This document shows, piece by piece, positions 6,694 through 12,752 of a stretch of DNA of 14,982 nt. The notes beneath the pieces were generated by a model. The model searched no databases, was not told the DNA's origin, and saw nothing but the letters and a program-made list of their open reading frames with translations. The stretch is taken from the NCBI GenBank assembly GCA_003521145.1, contig DOTL01000034.1, positions 1 through 14,982 on the forward strand, in the 5' to 3' direction. Every line of letters begins with the position of its first letter. Within the stretch, counting starts at the first letter, position 1. The translations under genes were made by a program, and so were the position numbers. This DNA comes from Streptococcus sp. (GTDB lineage Bacteria > Bacillota > Bacilli > Lactobacillales > Streptococcaceae).

Positions 6694-6891
6694 ATGGAAA
6701 CAAAAATTCAGGAACTTCGCAAGGCAAATAAGATTAGTCAAGCAGAGTTAGCAGATGAAATGGGGGTCACGAGACAGACCATCATTTCACTCGAAAAAGG
6801 TCGCTATAATGCGTCGTTGGAACTAGCTTTTAAAATTGCTAGATATTTTGGAAAGACTATTGAAGGAGTCTTTATTTTTGAGGAAGATTAA
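6694..6891 (+). CDS. Small XRE-family HTH transcriptional regulator
   Basis: A 65-residue stand-alone helix-turn-helix protein (HTH_3/Cro-C1 class), cytoplasmic. The DNA-binding domain fills almost the whole chain: ISQAELADEMGVTRQTIISLEKGRYNAS (about 14-41), with recognition helix around VTRQTIISLEKG. The tail FGKTIEGVFIFEED is typical of the YgzD/YozG-like small regulators found beside membrane proteins. ATG 6694 is chosen because GAGG (6684-6687) precedes it by six bases; a strong AAGGAG at 6648-6653 lies too far upstream to serve it and could serve a short TTG leader frame at 6663. It is co-transcribed with the CPBP gene that starts 11 bases after its stop. The upstream palindromes suggest it represses its own operon. 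Confidence 0.92.
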   Translation: METKIQELRKANKISQAELADEMGVTRQTIISLEKGRYNASLELAFKIARYFGKTIEGVFIFEED

Positions 6892-6902
6892 GGAGAAAAG
6901 AT

Positions 6903-7559
6903 ATGTTTAAACAAGTAATGAAGAAAATTGGTGTTATTGTTTTAGCGCTCACTCTACTAATCTTAGATTTAACACTATTAGGTGCTTTCCCGCTACTTAC
7001 TCAGGATGGTAAGTTTTCACTGGTGGAGCAAATAGGTTACGGTGTTTGGGCATTAGGGAGTTTGGCTATTTTTATCGTGATTGCTTATAGATTTAAACTC
7101 TTATCGCTTAAAGAGATTAATTGGAGACGTCTCGTTGCGATTGCTTCTCTTAATCTCGTCATCTTTTTCCTAGGTGATCTTCTAGGGTATTTTATTGGTC
7201 AGTTAACACACAATGCGACTATGGAAAATCAAGATGCTTTAAATGATATCTTTGCCCACGTACCATTCTATCTTCACCTAGTAGTCGCCGGTTTTATTAT
7301 TCCGATTATGGAAGAAATCATTTTTAGGGGACTCTTAGCCAAGGTGCTCTTTGGAAAATACTTTAAGACGGGTCTTGTTATTTCCAGTCTTCTCTTTATG
7401 GCTGGTCACTCAGCATTTACGCTTCAGACAATTATCATCTATGGTATTATGTCAGCTGGTCTTGCGATAACATATTATAAGACGAATCGTATCGAGTACA
7501 GTATGGGTGTTCATATCTTAAACAACAGCATAAGTGTACTACTCAGTCTTTTCGTTTAA
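6903..7559 (+). CDS. CPBP family intramembrane protease (first copy)
   Basis: A 218-residue polytopic membrane protein with about six hydrophobic segments. It carries the CPBP/Abi (type II CAAX prenyl endopeptidase-like) motifs: EEIIFRG with the catalytic Glu pair 137-138 and Arg142, FMAGH (165-169), and HILNN with His204 and Asn207. All expected catalytic residues are present, so it should be an active intramembrane glutamic protease. Relatives include bacteriocin self-immunity proteins (PlnI/SkkI type) and proteases that mature or degrade membrane peptides; which applies is unknown. AAGGAG at 6890-6895 overlaps the end of the HTH gene, so the two form an operon. Possible partners are the membrane protein downstream and the second CPBP gene at 8196. 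Confidence 0.9.
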   Translation: MFKQVMKKIGVIVLALTLLILDLTLLGAFPLLTQDGKFSLVEQIGYGVWALGSLAIFIVIAYRFKLLSLKEINWRRLVAIASLNLVIFFLGDLLGYFIGQLTHNATMENQDALNDIFAHVPFYLHLVVAGFIIPIMEEIIFRGLLAKVLFGKYFKTGLVISSLLFMAGHSAFTLQTIIIYGIMSAGLAITYYKTNRIEYSMGVHILNNSISVLLSLFV

Positions 7560-7636
7560 GGTGAATAAGTGTTTAAAGTTGTCAGTGAAAAAAATTATAT
7601 TGCTCTTATAAAGGATAATGAAGGGAGAATTAGGAT

Positions 7637-8083
7637 ATGTTAATAAAAATGTTATTAGGGAATAGAAAAACAGAGGCCGAATTTAAGAAATACATTACAC
7701 GAGTAGCCTGCTCTCTTTTGTCTTTGGGTATTTTGGGATTGTTTGTTGTTCGCTCTAACAGTCTTAGTGATTATGCTCTAGGATTAGTATTGGGATTTAC
7801 CATTGGGGTTTATGTCTTGTCAATCTATTATTTTGCTACACTTACCCATCCCAAACGTCTTCATCGGATGTATATTGCTGCCTACGATGAGCGAAATAAA
7901 CAGATTTTAATGGCGACAGCAGTTGCAACACTGGTTCTGGAGTTTTTGCTTATCTTTGCTTTAATCACTCTATATGCCTTTGTCAATATTCAGTTGCCCT
8001 ATGTTACAGTCCTATCTATCTTGCTCTATGGCTTAGTATTGATATTTGCTCTTGTTCGTCTCATCCTATCTAAAATAGGATAA
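7637..8083 (+). CDS. Unrecognised four-helix membrane protein with YDERN motif
   Basis: A 148-residue protein with four predicted membrane helices, arranged as two hairpins (about residues 24-41, 45-66, 92-113 and 121-143). A polar loop HPKRLHRMYIAAYDERNKQ (about 73-91) separates the hairpins. The (Y)DER element before a helix resembles small membrane proteins of the DUF2178/DUF3796 type often encoded beside small XRE regulators, but I cannot assign a family with confidence. GGGAGA precedes the ATG. The gap of 77 bases from the first CPBP gene holds no terminator, so read-through from the XRE promoter is possible. No function is proposed beyond membership in this membrane-protein cluster. Confidence 0.75.
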   Translation: MLIKMLLGNRKTEAEFKKYITRVACSLLSLGILGLFVVRSNSLSDYALGLVLGFTIGVYVLSIYYFATLTHPKRLHRMYIAAYDERNKQILMATAVATLVLEFLLIFALITLYAFVNIQLPYVTVLSILLYGLVLIFALVRLILSKIG

Positions 8084-8132
8084 GAGCCTATATTATCTTG
8101 AAAAATTCACCTTTCGTGCTCTTATTATCTTG
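8080..8132. repeat. Inverted and direct repeats between the membrane protein gene and the second CPBP gene
   Basis: ATAAGAGC (8080-8087, running across the stop codon) is an inverted match of GCTCTTAT (8118-8125). TATTATCTTG occurs twice (8091-8100 and 8123-8132); the second copy runs into the -35 of the next promoter. No T-run follows, so this is not a normal terminator. It could be an operator or an mRNA structure. Confidence 0.5.
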
Positions 8133-8158
8133 TCAAATGTGTTACATTGTATTATAAT
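8130..8158 (+). promoter_or_regulatory. Strong sigma-A type promoter of the second CPBP gene
   Basis: TTGTCA (8130-8135) and TATAAT (8153-8158) are separated by exactly 17 bases. It is the best consensus promoter in the window. Transcription would start near 8165, about 30 bases before the ATG at 8196. Confidence 0.88.
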
Positions 8159-8195
8159 AAAGATACAAATGAATGATGAAAAGAGGTGGATTCTC

Positions 8196-8858
8196 ATGAA
8201 CAAAGACTCAATTCTCAAACGCTTTTTTTATTTTTTACTAGCTTTCCTAATACTAATTATTGATCAAGTTCCAACCATCTATTTAGGTGTCAAAGATACA
8301 AGGCTAGTCTGTTTCTTAATTTTTGTCTTGCTTCTCATGAGTGCAGGAGCTCTTTTCTTAGGAAAACGTCTTCGGCTTTTAGAAGGCTTTAAGGCCCTTT
8401 CTTCCCTGAAGGCCTGGGGGATGATTGGCTTGACCTACCTAGGTATTTATATCGTTACTAGGATTGGTTCTATGGTCATGATGATGGAAGGTGTTAGTAA
8501 TAGCACCAATCAGACAGCCGTAGAAAATGCCCATATGAATCCCTTCCTTCTCATAATGTTTACGGTAATTATGGCACCGATTGTGGAAGAGCTGGTTTTT
8601 CGAGGGCTCCTCATGGGACGTGTCTTTAACCCCGATTCTATTGTTGGCTTGATTGTTAGTAGTTTACTTTTTGGTCTTATTCATCGGCCTAATAGTATTG
8701 GTGTTTGGATTGTATATGCAGGTATGGGATTTGCCCTTGGGATAGTATATCGTAAGTTTCAAAAGTTAGAGTACTGTATCATGGCCCATATCATTAACAA
8801 TAGTATTGCGGTTTCACTGATGTTACTCTTGCAATTGTTAGCACCATATATCAAATAA
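8196..8858 (+). CDS. CPBP family intramembrane protease (second copy)
   Basis: A 220-residue polytopic membrane protein, about six hydrophobic segments. CPBP motifs are intact: EELVFRG with Glu131-Glu132 and Arg136, FGLIH (159-163), and HIINN with His198 and Asn201. It is related to but clearly diverged from the first copy at 6903. ATG 8196 follows AGAGGTGG (8182-8189); a possible upstream in-frame TTG at 8130 is rejected because it falls in the -35 element. It has its own strong promoter, so it may be expressed when the XRE-controlled operon is off. A terminator follows directly. Roles known in the family are peptide or protein cleavage within the membrane and bacteriocin immunity; the substrate here is unknown. 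Confidence 0.9.
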   Translation: MNKDSILKRFFYFLLAFLILIIDQVPTIYLGVKDTRLVCFLIFVLLLMSAGALFLGKRLRLLEGFKALSSLKAWGMIGLTYLGIYIVTRIGSMVMMMEGVSNSTNQTAVENAHMNPFLLIMFTVIMAPIVEELVFRGLLMGRVFNPDSIVGLIVSSLLFGLIHRPNSIGVWIVYAGMGFALGIVYRKFQKLEYCIMAHIINNSIAVSLMLLLQLLAPYIK

Positions 8859-8883
8859 AGCTCGGAAGATTCCGAGCTTTTTT
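8857..8883. terminator. Bidirectional rho-independent terminator (second CPBP gene and proC)
   Basis: AAAGCTCGGAA (8857-8867) and TTCCGAGCTTT (8870-8880) are perfect 11-base arms around GA. Six T residues follow on the plus strand. On the minus strand the hairpin lies just past the proC stop and ends in a shorter T-run, so it can serve both convergent units. Confidence 0.9.
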
Positions 8884-8884
8884 C

Positions 8885-9655
8885 TTATAGTTTTTTAGCT
8901 TTAGCAATGGTTGAATCAATACTTGAAACCACACTATGGGTGAGGCCTGTACGCTCAAGGTCCATGAGACCAGCGATAGTGGTCCCACCAGGGCTACAGA
9001 CCTTGTCAATAAGATCATGTGGGCTGTCGCTACCAAGACTGAGATTTTCAGCGGTAGCTAGAACCGTCTGTGTGGCAATGGTCAGAGCGACCTGCTTACC
9101 TAGGCCATTTTTGACGCCAGCCTTAGCCAGGGCCTCGATAAAGAGGGCGATATAGGCCGGACTAGAGCCAGCTAGGGCAGTGAAGGTATCAAAGTCCTTC
9201 TCAGCCAATTCAACAGTGGTTCCAAAACCATCTGTGATTTCCTTGGCAACTGCCAAAAGGTCCTCGGATACCTTATCGTTGGTACAAAGACCAGTAGTGC
9301 TCTTGAGAATCTGAGCGTTAAGGTTAGGCATGATACGAATGAGAGGAAGGTCTGGACTGGTGAGTGAAGCGAGGCGTTCCAAGGTTACTCCAGCAGCCAT
9401 ACTCATGATAGGTTGATGGAAATTGAGGCTAGTTAGTACCTTATCAAACATTTGAGGTTTGATGCCAAGAATGACTAAGTCAGCATTATCCAACAATTCT
9501 TGATGGGAAGCAGCAGCTTCAACCTCTATTTCCTCTGCAATTTGGCGTGAACGAGCCAAGGAAGACCCTGAAATAATGATACGATGTGAGCTTGTATTTA
9601 GGCCGTTGATAATGGCTGTCGCCATCTTTCCAACGCCAATAAAACCAATAATCAT
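8885..9655 (-). CDS. proC: Pyrroline-5-carboxylate reductase ProC
   Basis: It catalyses the last step of proline synthesis, NAD(P)H-dependent reduction of pyrroline-5-carboxylate, in the cytoplasm. The 256-residue protein has the family's usual length. The N-terminal Rossmann motif is GFIGVGKMA (4-12); IKPQ (65-68), RIMPN (107-111), GSSPAY (163-168) and the P5CR signature VCSPGGTTIAGL (219-230) are all present. AAGGAGT precedes the ATG by about six bases on the minus strand. It is the second gene of a pepA-proC operon, 15 bases after pepA. It ends at the shared terminator with the second CPBP gene. Confidence 0.97.
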   Translation of the reverse strand: MIIGFIGVGKMATAIINGLNTSSHRIIISGSSLARSRQIAEEIEVEAAASHQELLDNADLVILGIKPQMFDKVLTSLNFHQPIMSMAAGVTLERLASLTSPDLPLIRIMPNLNAQILKSTTGLCTNDKVSEDLLAVAKEITDGFGTTVELAEKDFDTFTALAGSSPAYIALFIEALAKAGVKNGLGKQVALTIATQTVLATAENLSLGSDSPHDLIDKVCSPGGTTIAGLMDLERTGLTHSVVSSIDSTIAKAKKL

Positions 9656-9670
9656 GGGTTACTCCTTGTC

Positions 9671-10738
9671 TTAGTAGTTTTTAATCAAATCCACTGTTGA
9701 ACGATCCAACTTCTTAACAATCGCTTGTAAGAAGGCTTGTGCCTCTAGAAAGTCATCCATCGCATAAAGGGTTTGGTGCGAGTGAATGTAACGGGCACAA
9801 ACACCGATAGTTGTTGATGGGACACCAGCATTCTGCAAGTGAGCGGCACCAGCATCTGTTCCGCCCGCAGCACAGTAGTATTGGTATTTGATACCAGCTT
9901 CTTCGGCTGTAGTCAAAAGGAAATCTTTCATATTTGGCAACATGATGTGACCTGGGTCGAAGAAACGAATAAGGGTACCATCACCTACCTTACCTTGATT
10001 ACCATAGATATCACCTGCAGGAGAACAGTCCACTGCAAAGAAAATTTCAGGATCAAATTTAGTGGTAGAAACATGGGCACCACGTAAACCAACTTCTTCT
10101 TGAACATTGGCACCAGCGATTAGAGTATTGTTGAGTTCTTGATCCTTAACGTTTTCCAAGAGTTCACGAATCATGAGAACACCGTAACGGTTATCCCAAG
10201 CTTTAGAAATGACATTCTTTTGATTGGCTGTGAGAATCGTTTCTGATTCAGGAATGATGACATCACCAGGGAAAACACCGTAGGTATTAGCCTCTTCTTG
10301 GTTGGCAAAACCAGCATCAAAGACGATATCAGAAACACTAGGAAGACTTGAAGCCCCGCCACTAGCACGTAAGAAATGAGGTGGCACCGAACCTGAGATA
10401 ACAGGATAAACACGACCATCACGGGTGTGTAGGGTGAAGCGTTGTGAGCTGACAACCAGTGGGTTCCAACCACCAAGTTCGACGACACGGAAAGTTCCGT
10501 CTGCCTTGATTTCCTTAATCATAAACCCAACTTCATCCATGTGGGCAGCCACGAGCACCTTAGGGGCATTTTCTGCTTGGCTATGCTTGATACCGAAAAT
10601 ACCACCGAGACCATCTGTTTGGACCTCATCTACGAGTGGCGTGAAGTTTTTACGAAGGTAGTCTCGTACTGGTGCCTCAAATCCTGAAGTGGCACTGAGT
10701 TCGGTTACTTCTTTAATCTTGTCAAATAGGGTAGTCAT
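9671..10738 (-). CDS. pepA: Glutamyl aminopeptidase PepA (M42 family)
   Basis: A cytoplasmic cocatalytic metallopeptidase that removes N-terminal acidic residues from peptides; PepA is a known lactic acid bacterial enzyme. It is 355 residues long. The metal and catalytic residues of M42 peptidases are visible: His66 and Asp68 in AAHMDEVGF, Asp182 in AWDNRYG, Glu214-Glu215 in NVQEEVGLRG, Asp237 in AVDCSPAGD, and His319 in RYIHSHQT. AAGGAGGAT lies just before the ATG on the minus strand. It leads the pepA-proC operon, linking release of acidic residues from peptides with proline synthesis, which starts from glutamate. An extended -10 promoter lies upstream, divergent from the DUF4651 gene. Confidence 0.96.
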   Translation of the reverse strand: MTTLFDKIKEVTELSATSGFEAPVRDYLRKNFTPLVDEVQTDGLGGIFGIKHSQAENAPKVLVAAHMDEVGFMIKEIKADGTFRVVELGGWNPLVVSSQRFTLHTRDGRVYPVISGSVPPHFLRASGGASSLPSVSDIVFDAGFANQEEANTYGVFPGDVIIPESETILTANQKNVISKAWDNRYGVLMIRELLENVKDQELNNTLIAGANVQEEVGLRGAHVSTTKFDPEIFFAVDCSPAGDIYGNQGKVGDGTLIRFFDPGHIMLPNMKDFLLTTAEEAGIKYQYYCAAGGTDAGAAHLQNAGVPSTTIGVCARYIHSHQTLYAMDDFLEAQAFLQAIVKKLDRSTVDLIKNY

Positions 10739-10767
10739 AAAATCCTCCTTGAGTAGTACTTGTTACT

Positions 10768-10776
10768 ATTTTAGCA
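10768..10776 (-). promoter_or_regulatory. Extended -10 promoter of pepA-proC
   Basis: On the minus strand the sequence is TGCTAAAAT (TG-C-TAAAAT). The -35 position at 17 bases (10791-10796) has no good match. The same nine bases serve the divergent gene at 10822-10830. Confidence 0.55.
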
Positions 10777-10821
10777 CGATTCTTAAGAGATAGGTAGCCT
10801 CTCGCCATTCGTCTAAAAATA

Positions 10822-10830
10822 TGCTAAAAT
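10822..10830 (+). promoter_or_regulatory. Extended -10 promoter of the DUF4651 - thioredoxin - ytpR block
   Basis: TGCTAAAAT, identical to the divergent pepA element. Transcription would begin near 10837, only about one base before the ATG at 10838, so the message may be leaderless. No clear -35 is seen. Confidence 0.55.
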
Positions 10831-10837
10831 GTTTCAT

Positions 10838-11122
10838 ATGAAACGTAAAACATTGGCCTTGTTTGCTGGAGGCGTAGGAGCTTTAGGTCTCTTGGCAATG
10901 GCAGAGAAATATAGACAGTCACGTGCAGAAATGAAGAAGGCTGCATCAATCCAAGATATTAGACAAGAATTATCTCACTTGGGGGCTATCGCAGTCTTTT
11001 ATACAAATCCCATTGATAAGGAAAATCCAGAGCTTACAGGAGGTATCGTCTTAGAGGATGGACGTGCCTATAGCTTTGTTTATGCAGAGGATATCTTGAC
11101 CTATGAGGAGGATCAGGCATGA
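10838..11122 (+). CDS. DUF4651 family single-pass membrane protein
   Basis: A 94-residue protein with one N-terminal membrane segment after a basic start (MKRKTLALFAGGVGALGLLAMA, about 1-22), then a charged linker and a small soluble part ending YSFVYAEDILTYEEDQA. I recognise it as DUF4651, which in streptococci sits next to pepA and before a thioredoxin-like gene. Its function is unknown. ATG 10838 is chosen because the in-frame ATG at 10829 lies within the -10 element. No ribosome binding site precedes 10838, so translation is probably leaderless. The stop overlaps the thioredoxin start as ATGA (11119-11122), so the pair is translationally coupled. Confidence 0.82.
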   Translation: MKRKTLALFAGGVGALGLLAMAEKYRQSRAEMKKAASIQDIRQELSHLGAIAVFYTNPIDKENPELTGGIVLEDGRAYSFVYAEDILTYEEDQA

Positions 11123-11433
11123 TTATTCCTAAGAATCTTGAAGAACTGGCAAGCTATGTTGAAAGTGATCAAAAGGTGGTTTTCTTTTTCACTGCCGATT
11201 GGTGTCCGGACTGCCAGTTCATTTATCCAGTTATGCCTGACATCGAAGCCCTCCATCCAGATATGACCTTTGTGCGTGTTAATCGTGATGATTATATGGC
11301 TTTGGCACAAACTTGGAATATTTTTGGTATCCCAAGTTTTGTTGTGACTCAGAAAGGTCAGGAATTGGGACGCTTAGTCAATAAAGCTCGTAAAACTAAA
11401 GAAGAAATCAATGCCTTTTTGTCGGAGATTTAA
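11119..11433 (+). CDS. Thioredoxin family protein
   Basis: A 104-residue cytoplasmic thioredoxin-fold protein. The active site is WCPDC (28-32) and the cis-proline is in FGIPSF (Pro72). It has Pro-Asp between the cysteines rather than the classical Gly-Pro, marking it as a thioredoxin-like paralogue and not the main TrxA. It has no signal peptide. The client is unknown. It overlaps the DUF4651 gene by four bases with AGGAGG at 11106-11111 inside that gene, so the two are co-translated. In the streptococci I know, ytpR follows closely; here an orphan region intervenes. Confidence 0.93.
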   Translation: MIIPKNLEELASYVESDQKVVFFFTADWCPDCQFIYPVMPDIEALHPDMTFVRVNRDDYMALAQTWNIFGIPSFVVTQKGQELGRLVNKARKTKEEINAFLSEI

Positions 11434-11436
11434 AAG

Positions 11437-11706
11437 ATGAAAATCAATCACTTTCCTAATATCTCTCTTGATATTTCAGAAACCAAAGAAAAGTATCTGA
11501 CAGAAAAAAATGAGAGGATTATCGAAGAATTATGCCAAGTTTTAGTAGAGCATTCCAAAATTGAAAGTGATATCTTCCTAAAACACCAAGAAATAAACAC
11601 CTACAAAAAGGAAAATAATCTTCCTACACATCAAACTATTCCTGGAGAAATGGAGTTATTTGATGAATTTAAAGTGAAGTTGACTCCTTTAGCTCAAAAC
11701 ACTTGA
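11437..11706 (+). CDS. Hypothetical small protein of the orphan insert
   Basis: An 89-residue hydrophilic, mostly helical protein without signal or membrane segment; the middle (about residues 25-60) is charged and may be coiled coil. I do not recognise a family. It starts only three bases after the thioredoxin stop, has no clear Shine-Dalgarno (the preceding bases read TTTAAAAG), and sits on the same strand, so it would be read with that operon. It is more AT-rich than its neighbours (many AAA, GAA and ATT codons). Together with the next frame it looks like inserted or remnant material between trx and ytpR. It may be real or the 5' part of a decayed gene. Confidence 0.5.
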   Translation: MKINHFPNISLDISETKEKYLTEKNERIIEELCQVLVEHSKIESDIFLKHQEINTYKKENNLPTHQTIPGEMELFDEFKVKLTPLAQNT

Positions 11707-11960
11707 CTGATAACTGTTATAAAAGAGGTTTTTCAGCTTCTTTTGGTTCTCCAGGCACCTATGATTTTGTGTTAGAGCCCTGTCGAGTTAAGTTTATTAT
11801 GAAGAGTAAGGCTAAGATATTTCTCGAATATTCCTATGGGAATGACTTTTGGTACCATAAACAATTTATCGTAAAATTAACAGAGAGTGACTGGAAAAGT
11901 GACAAGATTAGTTATCGCTATGGTAGTAATGACGATTCTTGGCATGTCGGTCGATTTTAA
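11673..11960 (+). pseudogene. Probable remnant of a small orphan gene, 3' part only
   Basis: The frame is open from 11673 (after a stop at 11670) to 11960. It has no ATG with a ribosome binding site near its beginning; TTG 11703 and ATG 11799 are the only candidates and neither has one. The sequence is nonetheless protein-like: YDFVLEPCRVKFIMKS, then FLEYSYGNDFWYHK, then a tail KISYRYGSNDDSWHVGRF. The alternating beta pattern and Trp-rich end recall small NTF2-like or immunity proteins, but this is a guess. I read it as the 3' end of a gene whose 5' part was lost or replaced. Confidence 0.5.
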
Positions 11961-11991
11961 AATCTATAAAAGAACTATTGAAGGAGAACCC

Positions 11992-12615
11992 ATGATTTTT
12001 GCATACAATAAGCGACAAGTTGGCGACGTTTTGTTGGTTATCTTGGAAGATACTAAAGACATCAAACGTAGCGTAGAACGTAAAGGTAAAGTGGCGCGTG
12101 TCACAGCTGATGAAACAGGCAAGACTCTTGCTTGGAATATTTTTGAAGCGTCAAACCTCATTGATATCAAAGGTAACGGTCAAGTTTTCTTGTCAGACCA
12201 AGATGTAGCTGTTTTGAACGAGGAATTGGCTAAAGAGGGCTTTGAAGAGCGTTTGGAAAACACACAAGGACCAGTTTTTGTGGTTGGACAAATTGATGAA
12301 ATGGTTGCACATCCAGACAGTGACCACCTTAACATCTGCCAAGTGAACATTGGTGATAAGAAGGTCCAGATTGTTGCAGGAGCACCAAATGCAGCGCTTG
12401 AGCTTAAAACAATCGTAGCTCTTCCTGGTGCTATGATGCCTAGTGGTGCCCTTATCTTCCCAGGAAAACTTCGTGGTGAAGATAGTTATGGTATGATGTG
12501 TGCCCCACGTGAGTTAGCGCTTCCAAATGCCCCACAAAAACGTGGTATTATTGAACTTGATGATTCAGCAGTAGTCGGTGAGGCTTTTGATCCAGCTAAA
12601 CACTGGAAAAGGTAA
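11992..12615 (+). CDS. ytpR: YtpR family tRNA-binding protein
   Basis: A 207-residue cytoplasmic protein: an N-terminal DUF4479 domain (about 1-90) followed by a tRNA-binding OB-fold of the PheT N-terminal/EMAP type (about 95-205). The OB-fold shows VVGQIDEMVAHPDSDHLNICQV, then QIVAGAPNA, LPGAMMPSG and SYGMMCAPREL, all typical of stand-alone YtpR proteins. It binds tRNA-like structures; the precise cellular role is not settled. ATG 11992 follows AAGGAGA at seven bases; the frame runs upstream to 11887 but those codons overlap the remnant frame and are rejected. A terminator follows directly. Confidence 0.94.
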   Translation: MIFAYNKRQVGDVLLVILEDTKDIKRSVERKGKVARVTADETGKTLAWNIFEASNLIDIKGNGQVFLSDQDVAVLNEELAKEGFEERLENTQGPVFVVGQIDEMVAHPDSDHLNICQVNIGDKKVQIVAGAPNAALELKTIVALPGAMMPSGALIFPGKLRGEDSYGMMCAPRELALPNAPQKRGIIELDDSAVVGEAFDPAKHWKR

Positions 12616-12625
12616 GTAAGAGAAG

Positions 12626-12649
12626 AAGCGGTAATAATCCGCTTTTTTT
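12626..12649 (+). terminator. Rho-independent terminator of ytpR
   Basis: AAGCGG (12626-12631) and CCGCTT (12639-12644) pair around a seven-base loop and are followed by T residues to 12649. Confidence 0.8.
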
Positions 12650-12653
12650 GTTT

Positions 12654-12684
12654 GCCATAAAGAAAGTTTATGGCTAACCATAAA
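12654..12684 (+). promoter_or_regulatory. Triple CCATAAA/TTTATGG operator-like repeat upstream of tsuA
   Basis: GCCATAAA-N5-TTTATGGC (12654-12674) is a perfect 8-base inverted repeat. The right half pairs again with a third half-site: TTTATGG-N4-CCATAAA (12667-12684). The block ends 10 bases before the -35 of the thiosulfate-uptake promoter, the usual place for an activator. The binding protein is unknown; a sulfur or cysteine regulator is a guess from the gene served. Confidence 0.6.
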
Positions 12685-12694
12685 AAAGAAAGAT

Positions 12695-12723
12695 TATACA
12701 AGTTATAATATTTTTTTTATAAT
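12695..12723 (+). promoter_or_regulatory. Promoter of the thiosulfate-uptake operon
   Basis: TATACA (12695-12700) and TATAAT (12718-12723) are 17 bases apart. A second TATAAT at 12704-12709 has no -35. The -35 matches consensus at four of six positions, which fits a promoter needing activation. TAGGAGG precedes the ATG at 12753. Confidence 0.65.
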
Positions 12724-12752
12724 GTATTCAATATTTACTTTAGGAGGTACTT

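Noticed and set aside
6663..6731. Bacteriocin-like peptide gene near the CPBP genes
   Set aside because: The only small frame with a ribosome binding site lacks a double-glycine leader, hydrophobic core or cysteine pattern.
8130..8195. N-terminal extension of the second CPBP protein from TTG 8130
   Set aside because: The TTG is part of the -35 element, and ATG 8196 has a good ribosome binding site.
8907..10661. Plus-strand frames opposite proC and pepA
   Set aside because: Both minus-strand genes carry complete family motifs; the opposite frames are composition shadows.
11887..11991. N-terminal extension of YtpR
   Set aside because: It overlaps the remnant frame, is hydrophobic and unlike YtpR, and the ATG at 11992 has AAGGAGA.
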